Source of the DNA: Membranipora membranacea
Taxonomy: Eukaryota; Bryozoa; Gymnolaemata; Cheilostomatida; Membraniporidae
Assembly: GCA_914767715.1 (NCBI GenBank)
Contig: OU612066.1
Span: 34,880,283 to 34,944,282, forward strand
DNA length: 64,000 bases
Direction: 5' to 3'
Position numbers and translations under genes: made by a program. A model generated the notes under the pieces. That model saw only the letters and a list, made by a program, of their open reading frames with translations. It was not told the DNA's origin and did no database searches. Numbering within the stretch: position 1 is the first letter of the stretch; each line of letters starts with the position of its first letter. Of this stretch, positions 22,550-35,683 are shown in pieces.

Positions 22550-22988
22550 TAAACCCTCATTCAGAACAAATTTTGGAAAATCAGCCCTATTAAACTTAAT
22601 TCACCAGTTTACACTTTAGTCAGCTAAAACTATCCTGACTTTTAATTTACCTGGAACATGATACAGTAAACTCATAGATTGAACATTTATATCTTTACCC
22701 AACGTTTATTCTGCGGCCAATCAGCTCCTTAACTGCAACACTATTATCCTAACTTATCATTCTTCCATACTTTTTTTATTTCATAACTCAAACCAATATT
22801 GTCACATTAATTATAATTAACTCTGTGTTAAACTTTGGTAGTAAGCTTAATATGGTCTTTTTGCTGTTTCGAGAGGTCAACAAGTTACCTATAATAGGAT
22901 TCCTTTTGTTATCTGTACACTTTTAGAGAAAACCTCTATAAATAATTACATAAATAAATCAATCAATAAATAAATATATAAATACCCG
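22550..22988 (+). repeat. Dispersed repeat, copy 2
   Basis: Same family and orientation as 19,367-19,735, with an AAATA-rich 3' tail (CCTCTATAAATAATTAC, then AAATAAAT repeats). It is inserted in the right arm and has no counterpart in the left arm. Confidence 0.65.
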
Positions 22989-23399
22989 AGCAGAACAGGC
23001 ACCTCTGTCTTACTCATGTTTATTTTGTATTGAGTTACCCCTTCCTGTTATGAAAGGGGGCAACTCAATGCAAAATTGTTTTGTATTTACTCAAATGTTT
23101 TGTTTTCGCCTTGAACCTTGAGACGTTAGGTATCAACTCACTTAATTAATGACTCATGTTTGAGATACCTTTTTGACATTAAAATCAGACTTATTTTATG
23201 AAAAGGGAACCTAAATTAAACAGTCATAGCAAAAACAAAAAGAACTATATCATACTGTCAAAGTATCAGAGTATCAGAGTAGAGCAGTGTCCAAAAAGAT
23301 ATATATCCATAATATACTCAGTCCAATTTCCAATAAAAAAGGCTTCACATAAATAAATGTATTTCATAACAGAAAGGACGGATGTACTTTTTTTTTATC

Positions 23400-23450
23400 A
23401 TCGGAATGCTCTTAATACTGCGCTCTAACCACTGAGCCACCTCCTACTCC
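23400..23450 (-). repeat. tRNA-like A-box fragment (SINE remnant)
   Basis: The - strand reads GGAGGTGGCTCAGTGGTTAGAGCGC, a clear tRNA D-arm/A-box start. No B box follows before an A-rich stretch, so it is a truncated tRNA-derived element. Confidence 0.6.
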
Positions 23451-25287
23451 TATGAATGGTATATATAATCATGAGGAAACAACACGCATCACCAAAAGCC
23501 TTCATCAACTGAGGCATGTTTTTGAGGCGGCTGATAGACATGGGTGGATTTGAGAAGCTGCCAAGGGGCCCCTATTTGTTTAAATGCAATGAAAATTTGA
23601 ACAGGTATGTAAAAGACTCTTACCAAGGAGTTTGAACTGTACCTCCCTGCTCTTACGCACGACATGGTGTTGCTGATTTGTCTTGTATGGAACCCTGCTA
23701 GGAGATCTTTAAGCTTACTGCCTCCACTGCACACTTTGAGCCAATGGTTGAAACTTGAGGGACAATTTCAAAATCAAAAAATCAGTTTTTCAAAAAATTC
23801 TTAAAATTGCAGAGAATTTGTCAGCATCACAGGAACCTAAATACTAGTATTACTTTTCGGGCTCTTTAAAATGATATATGGTGACCCTGAACATGTCATT
23901 TCTGCTTTAAAACAAAATAGATTGAAATATCATTGATTAGTAATCAGGCCACATTCTAAGAGCTCCCGGCACACCACCCTTGAAGCTGAGTTTGGACAGC
24001 TACGAAGCTCTAGATAAATCATTAGATTATGTAACTTTTCCTTCTCATTAAAAAAACGTTTTCGTCATGGTCACTTGATACTGAAAAAGATAATACAGAC
24101 CGTGAGACAGGATGATGTCATAGGTCATTGGATCTCCAGGCTGAGTTTGCCATTGATTTGATTTTATTATATACAGGATATTTTAATATAAAATCAATCC
24201 TATCGTATATGACTGCTGAACTGACAATATACATGTAGAATTTGGTCAAGGACCTGACAACATTACTGCTATAGGTGTTAGCCCCAATAAGTCCACCTAT
24301 ACCATGGAAAGGGTCCCTTTTAAAAGTTCCTTCCTGATGAGATGAGAAGTTTTATATCATTTTGAAATATACCACTCACATTTGATATTTCATTTGTTGA
24401 TAGATATTAGGACTTGCTCAAGAGATACGAAATGCTTGGCGTAATTTACATTTGAGAATTATCTCACCTTGGAAAACTGCTCTCTTATAGAAAAAGTTCA
24501 TCATTATGTAGGCAGTTCCTCGAAATGCTTGCCCCAACACTTATGCGACGTTAAATCTGACATAATTACATTTATTAGTCTCCATGTTGAGCCATTATAA
24601 CACTATTTTTTTGTCACTAGGTCAATTTTTCGCATTAAAGCATCAAACAATTTGTTTTATTGTGACATTTTAGTTTGTCAAATATATTGTATAAAAAGTT
24701 GTTTGCCTTCTTCCCCTCCAGGTAGATATCTTTAAAGGCCAAATGCAAGTTTTAACACAGAGGGCAGCGTTAAGGTAGTGTCAAGGCAGGGTCAAGGCAG
24801 GGTAGGGGATACCCGGAAGCTATGTGATATCAATTATTGTGGTCTTACCCCAATATATTCCGGCGATTTATCAGTTGCTCTTTTGTGAGAGTGACAGAAG
24901 ACGTAAAATATTGACAAAAGACGAGCATTGTTGTAATAAGAAAAGCTGTATGAGAGCCTAGCCGTGCTTGTAAATACAGTTAATAGGGGAGGAGAATAAC
25001 CTGAAAATGTACAATAAGTGTCAAAGACTGAATACTTGTCTACTGACTGACTCATGGAAAGACATGTGACAGCATGGAAAGACATGCTGACAAGCTGGAA
25101 AGACAGCTAAACCTACTACAAGGGGTCCCAGCAATGGGCCATGTAAGGCCAATAACCCTAACACGTACGCTGTGTTTCATAGGGTGGCAATGGTGGATTG
25201 GAATGTGCCGTGGGATGAGAGAACACAACTCCGAGTAGTGAATTGCGGGCTATCTAATTAGCGCCATCGACCCATTCTTTTTTGGGG

Positions 25288-25470
25288 ATGGTGAGATGGC
25301 GCAATCGGTTAGCGCGCTTGCTATTCACTGCCAGGCGATTAGTGCCGCAGGAGTTGTGGTTTCGAGTCCCACTGGGGGAGCTTTCATTGTTGATTGTTCC
25401 AGCCCCCAGCACCCTCGGGTGTATACCTCTCCAGGTACTGGGGACACACAGGAGTTATCAAGTGTCACTT
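25288..25470 (+). repeat. tRNA-derived SINE
   Basis: A-box region GAGATGGCGCAATCGGTTAGCGCG is followed 60-70 nt later by a B box GGTTTCGAGTCCC, then an unrelated body (CCCCAGCACCCTCGGGTG). This is the classic two-part Pol III SINE layout. It is present only in the right arm, so it inserted after the duplication. Confidence 0.85.
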
Positions 25471-26215
25471 GAAACTTCATACAGAGCCATGATTTTAGTC
25501 AATATAATTAGCATTAAGCCAAGCTTCATTGCTTGCCCAACTGTGTGGGTTGTCTTTGGAATGCCAAAATGTACAGCCTTTTTCTATAGTTATTTATTTG
25601 ATATTAAAACCCAGAAGACATGGAGAATTTTAAAACATATGATAGTCAGTACTTGGTCGCCATGCACTTAGGCCAGCCAACAGAATCAACCTTCAAATTA
25701 ATGAACCAAAAAACATACATCCTAGCAACTTGCAGCTTACATTGTAGATGAAACATGATATAGGGACAAATTGCAATCAATCAAGTCAACTTTCGTATCT
25801 AAATCGGATTTTTTATAATTGAGTTCTTATTTAATTTAAACTAGATTTGAAGTCAGTAAGACTGTGCTTGCCCACAAATTGTGAATCATGGAACTAGTTG
25901 TACAAACTAGAACGGTGATATTTTTCTCCGGTTCCCTTAGTTATGTTGCGTTATCACATGACATGATTTTACTCCCACGACAGTATTAATCACAAGGCAA
26001 ACAAAAAGTGTGTATCTTTTTGTAATCTATGCGATTCACTTCCACAAGCTTTTCTATCATACTAACAGCAAGGTATGTTGCGACATATGATGATGATTGT
26101 GCGGAATGTTAATTATTACCTGGTTTTGTTTGTATTACGGATTAAACACTTATCAGTGGATACATTCACTGCATGCTTATGTTTATTTACTTTAAACCAT
26201 CATAGGTCAATGATA

Positions 26216-26345
26216 CCTCCCATCACCTCAAACAGCCCCCCCATCACCCCTAGCAGCCCCCCCCATCACCCCTAACAGCCCCCCCCATCACCCCTAACAG
26301 CCCCCCCCCATCACCCCTAGCAGCCCCCCCTCACCCCTCCCACAG
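26216..26345. repeat. About 21-bp minisatellite (CCCCATCACCCCTAACAGCC)
   Basis: Five to six units of CCCCCCATCACCCCTA(A/G)CAG. The inverted left arm at 6,365-6,405 has a single such unit, so this array also expanded only in the right arm. The C-rich strand and its G-rich complement could form G-quadruplexes. Confidence 0.9.
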
Positions 26346-26994
26346 CAACTACCGTCCAATATAACAATAATAAATGAGGCGCCTATTCTGCCTTGTATCC
26401 AATACCATGTATATACAATTCACATCATATACTGATCACCATAGAGTCCGGAATATTGCATTGATACAGATCATATTGAAGCATTGGGTGACTCTTGTGA
26501 TTGTGATTGATCCCTTGACTGATACTTATCAAATCTTCAATGACCATACATAGATATGAGGTTACCGCAGTTCATATATTTGAATATAAGTAAAAAGGTT
26601 CAGCCAGATTATTAAAGCGTGAAAGCTCAGCAGACTGAGATACTGTTGGCAAGATATGAATTGACCTTTACATAATAAGTATGAGCGAGAAAGACTTGAA
26701 ACTTATAAGAGATAAGTGAAGCATAATGAAAAAATAGGAGATTAAATTTGAATTGAGCAGACACATTAGGACTCAGGTGTTTTAAAAAATGTGAACAATT
26801 GGTAGAAGGGAAAATCTTAACTTTATACGTTATTTTCTTATAAAAAAAGATGGAATCAAAACATTGGTCAAAATGTTGAAATAAATATTCACCAGTGTAT
26901 GATAGTAAAAAACACATTTTATTTTTTGATTTCAACGCACTCATCTCTAAAATTTCGAGCAGCTAAGCTGGATGAATAATAAGCAGCATATCAG

Positions 26995-29585
26995 CTAAGT
27001 CAACACCTCACCCTTCCTGCGGTTACAGGACTGTCCAGTGCAGCAGCTGCCCCACTGAGGTTGCTGTGGAAATCTCTTGGCTAAGTAAAGAGCCATAATC
27101 ACCATAACAAGCTGTAAATCAAGTATAAAATATCAATAATGATGGCATCATCACTGTCCCCTTCAATTCTTCATGCTACACTTTGAAGTTGCTCCCTCTC
27201 TACTTAGAACTGCAATTTACTTATTTTCAAATATCTCAACAGCAAGCCATTTAAAATTCAAACCAATTATACGGGATTGAAGGACTCAACGTCTCATGTT
27301 CGAAATACTTTTAATAACTTGGAGTGACTAGTGAGGCTCACCTGAAAGCAAAATCCAACAGTCGTTGTTCCTATTATAGCTCCACAAAATGTTTCAACAA
27401 TGTCCACTATTTTGTCAGAGCATCCCTTAAACAAAAATTAAGTTAACACAATTCAAATTATGTCGCATGTCAAGCTGCGGCAATGAACTCCCCCAGCTGA
27501 TCTCGTTGGTGAAAACAATAGGATTATTCGTTTGCTGCTCATGAAGAGATATTTGGGTCTACTAATCAGCAATCTTTTACCGTTACGACATCCAATAATC
27601 GGCCAATATCTAACCTGTCAAGGATCTTTTTTCTCTCTCACACAATGCAATAGGGAATATCAAGCATGGATCCAATTTGCTTGCATTTTGAGTTGCCCCT
27701 TTGATCCGTATTTGGGCCATTACACCGCCGCCTCGCCAGTAAAATGGGACCGGAAGGGAATGCAGGCAGATTGAATTACACTCGATCTAGAAGGGTTTGC
27801 TATCATTATTCTAACAATACAAATCTCAGGAAAGTCAGGTCAATCTCATTGTATCGTATTGGCCTGATCTCACTGGCAAGTGAAGAAAGTTGCAAAGATT
27901 AAATTACCTTGACATATATGACAGTCCCTGTTGGGTTATAAGGACAGGATCCATCTACTACTAAAACAGTAAGATCTGCTTCACGCCTGAAGATAGAGTC
28001 TGCAAACTGATTTCTATTCCCATCTACGGTCTGAGCACAGCAGCTTACAGGAAATATCCGTGAATGTCCGTAGTAGTCTTGGTAGCCGTTAAACCCGCAA
28101 CATTCATACTGGAAGTATACGACCACATGAACAGATGTTTGCTTTTGATTATGTAGAAGGACAGTATATCATTAGAATAATGAATGCCTGCAAACCTAAG
28201 ATGCTAACCACTTTAAGTTAGACGTAAGAGGCCCGGCAACTCTAAAAGAAGCTAAGAGTATGAAGTTATCAACATAAATACAGTCCTTGTTTCTCAGAGG
28301 CTTGTATCAGAGAAAAAATTTGAAGAAAACATCTAAAACTGCCTTTCATAGATAATGACAGTGCCTTCATATATAAAATTACTGTTTTCTTCAAGAAGAA
28401 ACTTCTGACTTACACGAGTCTGAATAGAGTCCAGTGCACTTGTACTCTTATCGTCAGTCTCATACAGGAATGTTTTTGGAGTTCCAGTGAGAGTCCAAGT
28501 GGCATTATACCTTTGAAATGTGGTACTTGTGTTATTATCTTCCAGGATTCCTTTGATTTGTGTCATAATTGTTGCTGCCAGAGCAATAGTGGTGATCTCC
28601 AGAATAATCATAACAATGGCTGAGCCAGCAAACTGTAAAATAAGATATTTCATTTGGGCATCTCAACTGGGTGTTGCTCCTCCTTAGCAGAAAAAAATGA
28701 CAATCCCGACACCAAATGAGACGGTATGTTGCCATTAGGTTCCAAATAAGGATGCATTGCCTATTTGGGCATAAATGATTGAGAGTATAAATGACTGAGC
28801 GCTAGAGTTGCCTCGCCACGATGCCACAGCAGACGCAACATCCGATTTTCAGCTGAAAATTGGGATATTGTTACAATGCACCAGAGCGTAGGCATACTCA
28901 CCATGTACAGAAAGATTCTGTGTCTCGATCCGGCGCCTACAAAACCCATCCAGCTGTTGTTGAAGCTGATCATACCGATGGCGAAACCGAGGCCGTATAT
29001 GGTAGAGAGGTAGGTGCGAGATGCTCCTGTATCAGCTGGTAGACTACCAAGAAGAGCTACTAGTGCGTCAGAATCACCCTTCATCCATTGTGTGACTCCG
29101 AAGATGGCTCCTCCTAGTAACTAGCAATGAATGAGTGATTTATAGTTTATGATTTAAAGTGTTCCTATTTATTCTGATCACTGGACCGAGATGTTAGATC
29201 TTATCCTTTTAAGATGTATTTGTGCTGTAAGTTTCTAACAGGTCAGTAGATAACGGAATTTAGGCTGAACCTTGAGATGAACTGTAGCTGCCCTAAATCC
29301 TTATACTGGAGGTGTGAAGCATCCTGGCAACTAGAATATAGTGCGCCAAAACGGTATAAGGAGATAGTCGGCAAGCTGCATTGGAAGCATCTTTTGTTCC
29401 CTCAGTACCCCCCCCCCCCCCCTCCACCTCCTGATAATGTGACGTTTCAATATGGTGTCGACAACAGAATTACAGAATTTTTATGGCCAGCATAACAAAC
29501 ACAAATACTGTCTCTCAATCACACTTACCAGAAATAAAACCATGAAACCCAGAAATAGGTTCCGAACAGTATTTTCCGAACTCAT
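26995..29585 (-). CDS. Tetraspanin A
   Basis: Four-pass membrane scaffold, predicted at the plasma membrane or endosomes. Six coding exons: 29,585-29,529; 29,120-28,902; 28,632-28,414; 28,108-27,908; 27,425-27,342; 27,111-26,995. All are phase 0 with GT-AG ends, 298 residues in total. TM1 is about 10-28, TM2 about 60-81, TM3 about 89-113, and TM4 spans exons 5-6. The large loop has the signature CCG at 168-170 (YECCGFNGYQDYYG), then VSCCAQ, GSCPY and GCSDK, giving six cysteines. The cytosolic tail has a Cys-Cys that could be palmitoylated. A C15 run lies in intron 1 (29,408-29,422). An acceptor (TTTGTTTCAG) just upstream of the ATG suggests a non-coding first exon. The end of the inverted duplication lies in intron 4. 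No lesion is seen. Confidence 0.93.
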
Positions 29586-29599
29586 CTCAGCTACGAATC

Positions 29600-30798
29600 T
29601 GAAACAAAGCACAGCACCTCTATGAAGTCACTTTGCACCATGCACATGAGAAAGCTTCTGGACCTGATTGGATACTATAGAGAGCAAGTCAAATCATGTT
29701 GTTTGCAAACAAAGTGCAAGAAGCTAGCTGCTTCCCAAAGCTAGACAACTTTAAGACTTACTTTGAGGCTGTTATTTTGCATCACATCTTATTCTCCTTA
29801 TTTTATTCTATCATGTGAGCAATTTCCAGCTTTAGAATCAAAATATTGAGGAAGTTATGGCCTCTCATACTTCCTGGGTGAATGCCTTCAATTGGTATTG
29901 GGAATCAGCGGAAACACACCCAGTGGGACGTCACAACCGTCATACTTATTATGAGTTATTATACTAATAATCACACAGACAAGATGATGATCAAATTTAA
30001 GACCTAGGTGGGACACGAACCTGGGTCTACAAACCTGCAGGCAACGACGCTACCATCGCACCACTAGGTCCAGCTCTGTGAGCCTGTAGACAATATAGAT
30101 CAGCATTAGCGCGTTGCCTGCATGGCCATTTGGACCTGGGTTTGAGACCCGCTACATCCCTGAACATTTTGATCATCATCCTATTTATTAATTAGTATAT
30201 AATAATAAGTATGACGGTTGTGAGTTCCACTGGGTGGGTGGAGAATAAGATGTAATACAAAATAGCAGCCTCAAACAAAGTAAGAGCATGATATGAAGCA
30301 GTGGTCTGTGGCATTATAGTTTTCTCTTGTCTCTCAGCAGGGAGGGTATTATGTAACGACTGTGTGTTGACCATACATTCACATACCAGGGACAAGGGCC
30401 CACCGCTCTCAGTGTTACAATCGTGGAGGATTGACAGATTTACATTGAGCCTCTGGTAGTAGTAGATAAGCTGGGATTAGCAAACCACTAACGAGCTACC
30501 TAGAGCAACCGTTCATAATTGTTCAGGCAATGACCAACCTTATTCACAAGTGCTCACTCGTCACGGTGTAGTAGGTCTAGTCGGTAAAAAGTTGTAAATA
30601 ATGACTGGCTGTCAGCTTATATCCAATCGTATCACAGAGTCTGCGTAAGACTTTCAAGACTTTGGCCTACTATCAGAGAAACTTGCTCTAGATGCACTAG
30701 ATAACTATTCTCGGTCTATTTTTATGCAGAACAAACAAAACCCACTGTTTTGTTTGTTAAAAAGGAATGTGGTAAATTACTAGCTTTGTGCGTCGAGG
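29600..30798. other. Upstream region of tetraspanin A
   Basis: It holds a palindromic pair of tRNA-derived SINEs (29,918-30,243) and otherwise no recognisable feature. I did not find a convincing TATA box for gene A. Confidence 0.5.
29918..30243. repeat. Head-to-head pair of tRNA-derived SINEs
   Basis: The outer arms 29,918-29,975 and 30,185-30,243 are reverse complements (CACAACCGTCATACTTATTA and neighbours). The inner parts are tRNA-like on opposite strands: left (-) GGTGCGATGGTAGCGTCG, then CCAGGTTCGTGTCCC; right (+) ATCAGCATTAGCGCG, then CTGGGTTTGAGACCC. Both bodies carry GATGATGATCAAA. Two copies of one SINE family thus lie back to back. Confidence 0.75.
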
Positions 30799-33135
30799 CT
30801 TTTTATACATAGGTCAATAAGTGGTCCCGTTCATGAACTAACGTATCATTATTCCCGTGATAATAAAATTCCAAGTGGCTTTTGTCACAAAGTAGTTTTG
30901 CTTCTATAGCCTGAGTTCTTAGGTAGTAAGCCACAATTTTGTTCAAGCAGACTGAGAGATGGGTACCCTCAAAGTCGACCCCTTGCAGTAAGAGTAATAA
31001 TGTTGAATCATACTACAACCACAATAAAGATAACACAAGTATTTGTTATCAACCAGGTGCATTAATAGACACATTGCATAGGTGTGGAACAGAAAGTAGT
31101 ACTATAATGCATTGCGCAATCAAACTGCGCAAACAGTAATATGCATGATTATTTATTATTTCAATTGTCACAAAGCTATTGCTAAATGTGAAATATGTGA
31201 TGTGATACAAATGTAATGGTGGAAAAACACCAGGTTTGAATGACTCAGAGACGCACTGTGAAGCAATAAATAAAACCATTAAATAAAATGTCGCAATTTG
31301 TCTTATGACTTATACTCACCAGTAAAAGGGAGAAAAATAAGCCCCCTAGAAAGAGCCTCTATACATGCTTTCATCAATAAGATCCTTGAAATAGTTGTAT
31401 AGCATGAACAAAACACATTTTAATCTTAGGTCATCGGTCATCGGTCATTCACTAAAATCATGCTGGCAAAATTGGTAAATAACCATAAATATAAACAAAA
31501 ATCATTAAAATCTCTTCGGCAAGGGGGTCGTTGGGAGGGGGGGGGGTATCAAGAGTTAAGTTGAGTCAATATTTCCAATGCTATAAACTGTGGCTTAAAT
31601 TTGGGTCTTCACTCATTGCATGCATGCATCCTGGTCCTGGTGGTAATTAAGACCCTTTGCTCTCGTATGATCAGTCCTGCGATTCTCTTAGGAGACAGGT
31701 AATGCTTAGATCAAGTTTAATCATATTGCCTGCATCTCAGCTACTCCCTCTCCGAAAGCAGGCAAATGGACCAAACTTGGTCTAGGGAATGCTTGGAAAT
31801 TGTTTTAATTCTCTTACGAAAGACACTGAAATGTGTAACGATGACAACATCAGTAGGGAGTGGGGGACAAGTGGAAAGTCAGCGTCATTCAACACTTTTC
31901 CTGCGTTACCAAATCGCATTGAATGCCACTCAAATATTACAGTTCCGGCCCTACTGATGCCTCTCCATGGTAATATACTTCAGCCTCTTTTCTATAATAA
32001 CTTGAACTGTGATTCATGCAATTTACTGATTTGTTTGGGTTGTTTTGAGAATCGATTTTCTTGACTAGCGTTGTTTCAGTTTCATCATCCATGTGGAGCA
32101 TTTACAAATACAGATACATTTTAGTAGTGGAAGTAAAGAAAAGAAAGGAGTTATTTTTCAAGCATTATTATATGGCAAGTGTGGTGAATTTTGCCATGGG
32201 CCAATCCATTACCAATTCAGTCTGACCTCCAAAGTGCTGCCTATAGCCCCTATATGCTTTCTTGTGTTGAATAATTTGTTTAATTCAGGTAACCAAAGCG
32301 GAAACCCAAGAGAAAGATGAGAAACTAATGGAGAAAAAAGTTTTATTTGTTTTTAATTTACAGTTTATTGACGTAAAAGACGATATCACAATTAGAATAT
32401 CATAATACAGTGAGGAAAATAAACACCCAAACAATAGAAAGGGATTCTTCATCCCAGACGATAAACATTGGAAGATATATAGCATAAAATCACAGGAACA
32501 AGACTGGTTCAGGGATCATATTAGATTTTTAAATGGCCGGTTAAGAAAAAGTTGAGGTTATCAATCGGAATTCAAAAGAAATCATCAGAAAAAATCAGCA
32601 GTGTAAGTTGTATCAGAGATTGAAGTGTCAACCAACTAAATAAAAATGTTAGACTGCAATAAAAGTCACACAAAATATTATCCTTTCAAAAGTGTTTGCT
32701 AAACACATCGATTTGAATGAAAGAGTTTATAATAAAAAGAAATTGGATCGACAATTTGAGCACACAGCCTTTCATGTTTTAGCTAGATTGTCATGACATA
32801 TTATAGGAAGTTGGATTGTGTTATGAGTTTGAAGCCTCGTGGAGGTTGATCGTATACGAATAAGTGGATGTATGCAAATGACATGGTAATGCTGTTTGAA
32901 TTCATACTCAACTACAGTATACGATCATCGACAATCAATATTACAGGCCCAGTGCCTATCAAAATAGTATATAAAACATGCACAGCCTATTATACTATCA
33001 CCCTGTACTGGACTGAGATCAGATCCTCTTGGACAAACAAGACATAGACATAAGATCTGTTTAACCAAAATGATCAGGTGATGTCAGCTGACTTCGGTCT
33101 GTAGAATAAGTTTTCAGCTATTTACTGGGAAGGGA
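30799..33135. other. 3' flank of tetraspanin B inside the duplication unit
   Basis: Several short frames here are repeated in unit 2, but only because the DNA was copied. None has exon signals, domain content or protein-like composition. A G-run lies at about 31,537. Confidence 0.5.
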
Positions 33136-35683
33136 TTATGACATCTCAGTCCCTTTCTTATCCGAGCTGCTGCAGGTCTGATTACCGCACTGTGCAGCTG
33201 CAAACTTCCTGGCCATGTAAACAGCCATCACAATCATGGCAATCTATAAAAATATGAGAAAATCATTATAGGCACTTACTATCTCAAGCTATTATTAAAT
33301 ACTATATATAGATAAATAGACTCCTCGTAAGCATGTAAAATGTATAAGATCAGGAAACTAAAAGCTTAGAGTATTTGACTGTGTGATCTCTACAAGCCAA
33401 TTGTTGGCTAGTAGGGCCAGGGAGGGGGGAGGGGGTTGTTTTCAACTTCTAACTTATGCCAAATAGATATAAGATACATGAGTCAAGGTCGTTATTTACA
33501 TACCTGAAACGCAAATCCAGTTGCCATCACACATATAATAACGATTGCCGTCGATTTCATTGTTTTTTCTAACTTATCAAAGCAGCCCTGCAATGTCAAT
33601 AGAACATTTATTTGATTAGGTTTGGCAAGATGACAAAACAAACCAAGTTACCAATGAGTTACTTAACAGATGAACAACAGTTTCTAGTTTTACAGTCATT
33701 ATCAAGGTTGTATGAATTAATATGTCTATAGGTAAGCCGTCAAGTGGGGGTGGGGGGTCAAGAGTCTGGGGGGGGGGGCTCTAGCTAAGTAGAATGTTAT
33801 CCTATGTCCTTACCGTATCCTAATCTTTATACTTATTACAAAACTCACCCCCACAATGGTCACTGATCCACTTGGATTACCAGGACAGGCTGAATCAGCC
33901 ACCATGATAGTCACATCGTCGGCCTGCTTGAATATGGAGTCGGCTAATGTACTCCTGCTGTCCGCAATCAGCTGAGCGCAGCAGCTCACTGGGAATACAG
34001 CAGTGTTGTTATAAAAGTCCTGGTAACCGTTAATTCCGCAGCATTCATACTGAAACAATTAATTATTACTTATTATGAATGTAGTATGTATGTTATGTGT
34101 CCTAATATTGAGGAGCATATCTATATAGATAGTCGATTTGTTGTGAAGAAGATTGTTATACCTCTCCATGTACAGTGATCATTTTCTTTACTCAACTTTC
34201 AGTACTATACTACGAAGCGGAAAAATATCTTCAAAAAATTAGGTTTCAGCAACACCGGCAACAAGTAAATGACATAAATGATAGAATTATTCTTACTCTG
34301 GTCTGGAGAGCATCCATAGCACTAGAAGTTTTATCCGCGCTCTTGTAGGAGTAAGTGTTCACCTCACCGGTTGGTGTATAGGTAGCGTTGTATTCTTTAA
34401 ATAAAGGCGTTGATCCATCTTTGAGCAGAGCCTCTACTTCGCCAGAGAAGACAGCTGCAAGAATTAGTCCTACCAGCTCCAGTGTGACCAGAACGCTCAG
34501 GATAATCGCAAACTGAAATGTATTACAACTAATTATTTACAATGATACAAACAAAAATTGTAACCTGTAAACTAAGCAGAGCTAAGCTAAGCATAAATTA
34601 GCAATGACCTGGTTCTACTGAAGACTAAACCCTTATAATCAATGCAAATCTGTGCAAAAATACTTGTTCTAGCTGTGGCAGCCTGTTCATGATTTGTGCA
34701 ACTATAGTTTATTGCCTCAAGCTAAGACAGGTTTCTGGTCGTGGAATTCCAGTATAATCCTCTGTAGTAAATAATGAAAAGCAACAACTGCTAATGGCCT
34801 CCTCCTCTGAGGGTTGTTTGTCTGCCATCACACTGACAATCATCAGGAATTTATGACGATAAACATGACGCATTGAACAAAACACCTTCAGAAGTTTACT
34901 CCCCTTGTATGTTGCTGCTGGCTGAGACCACCACAAATTAAACTATTGACAAATCATGTGTTTAAAGAGAAAGATGATGCTGAATGCCCACCATCGCCGC
35001 CGTCGCCGCCAACAATATAACTTTGACTTAACTCACCCCATACAGGAAGCCTTTGTTCCTGCCGGCAGCACCACTGAATCCCATCCAGCTGTTAGTGAAG
35101 GTAATCATGCCAAGAGCGAAGCCGATACCATATATGGCATTAAGGAAATTACGTACACCGCCAAGTTCAGCCGGCATACCAGTAAATAGGGCGATCAGAG
35201 ACTCGGAGTCGTTCTTAAGCCATTGTGATAAACCAAATATGCTTGCTCCAACCAACTAAAATAATGAAAGCAAATGCGAAGGGTTTGTTTTTAGGGAGTG
35301 ATATCGAGTTTTGGCGGTCTTACTTATTTACATCAACGGCCGATCCAGTGCAACATTTCATCTGTTCTTTTTACAAAGGTTACAAGTTACAAGGGAATGA
35401 TGCGACACCTAACCGAATAGTGGGTACCTCTTCATGTTCCGGACAGGTTTTTGTCTGACCCAAAATGACACACACAAAGATTTTGACAAGTCCGAACTTA
35501 TTAAGAGTCAGTTCATTTGGTAATTTTGTCAAAGAGAAATTACAATGATAACATAATACAAAATTTAAAAACTGTCCTTCGCTCCTCAATAGTTGAGAAC
35601 CACTAAAATAATGACTTGGCACTTACAATGAATATGATCATTAGGACAATGAAGATAATCCTGATAAGGGTTTCACAGCCCAT
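33136..35683 (-). CDS. Tetraspanin B
   Basis: Six coding exons: 35,683-35,627; 35,255-35,037; 34,512-34,297; 34,049-33,849; 33,587-33,504; 33,243-33,136. All are phase 0, 294 residues in total. Exon lengths 57, 219, 216, 201, 84 and 108 nt almost equal those of gene A. The N terminus is MGCETLIRIIFIVLMIIF, with an early Cys that could be acylated. The large loop has YECCGINGYQDF, VSCCAQ, DSACPG and GCFDK, i.e. the CCG signature and six cysteines. The tail ends SSSDKKGTEMS. A probable non-coding first exon ends at 36,567 (GTG|GTAAGG) about 30 bp below a TATA box. A possible 42-nt leader exon lies at 35,817-35,776 (acceptor CCCCTTCCCCAG). The coding ATG exon has acceptor ATCTACAG. Confidence 0.95.

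Larger units (their letters stand above)
22989..26215. other. Non-coding part of the right arm
   Basis: No exon is supported. It contains blocks matching the left arm, a tRNA-like fragment on the - strand at 23,400-23,450 (GTGGCTCAGTGGTTAGAGCG) and the SINE at 25,288. Confidence 0.6.
20105..27745 (-). repeat. Right arm of the large inverted duplication
   Basis: Reverse-complement partner of 4,715-17,115. It lacks the part corresponding to left 8,760-13,660, which includes the sulfotransferase 5' exons. It gained the dispersed repeat at 22,550, two minisatellites and two SINEs. Its far end lies in intron 4 of tetraspanin A. Confidence 0.85.

Noticed and set aside
31766-32320. Three short frames, repeated at 38,756-39,310, that look conserved
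   Set aside because: Conservation comes only from the recent DNA duplication. There are no splice signals, domains or protein-like composition.
34956-35458. + strand frames across tetraspanin exon 2 and its intron (and the same in unit 2)
   Set aside because: They are antisense shadows of the - strand tetraspanin gene.
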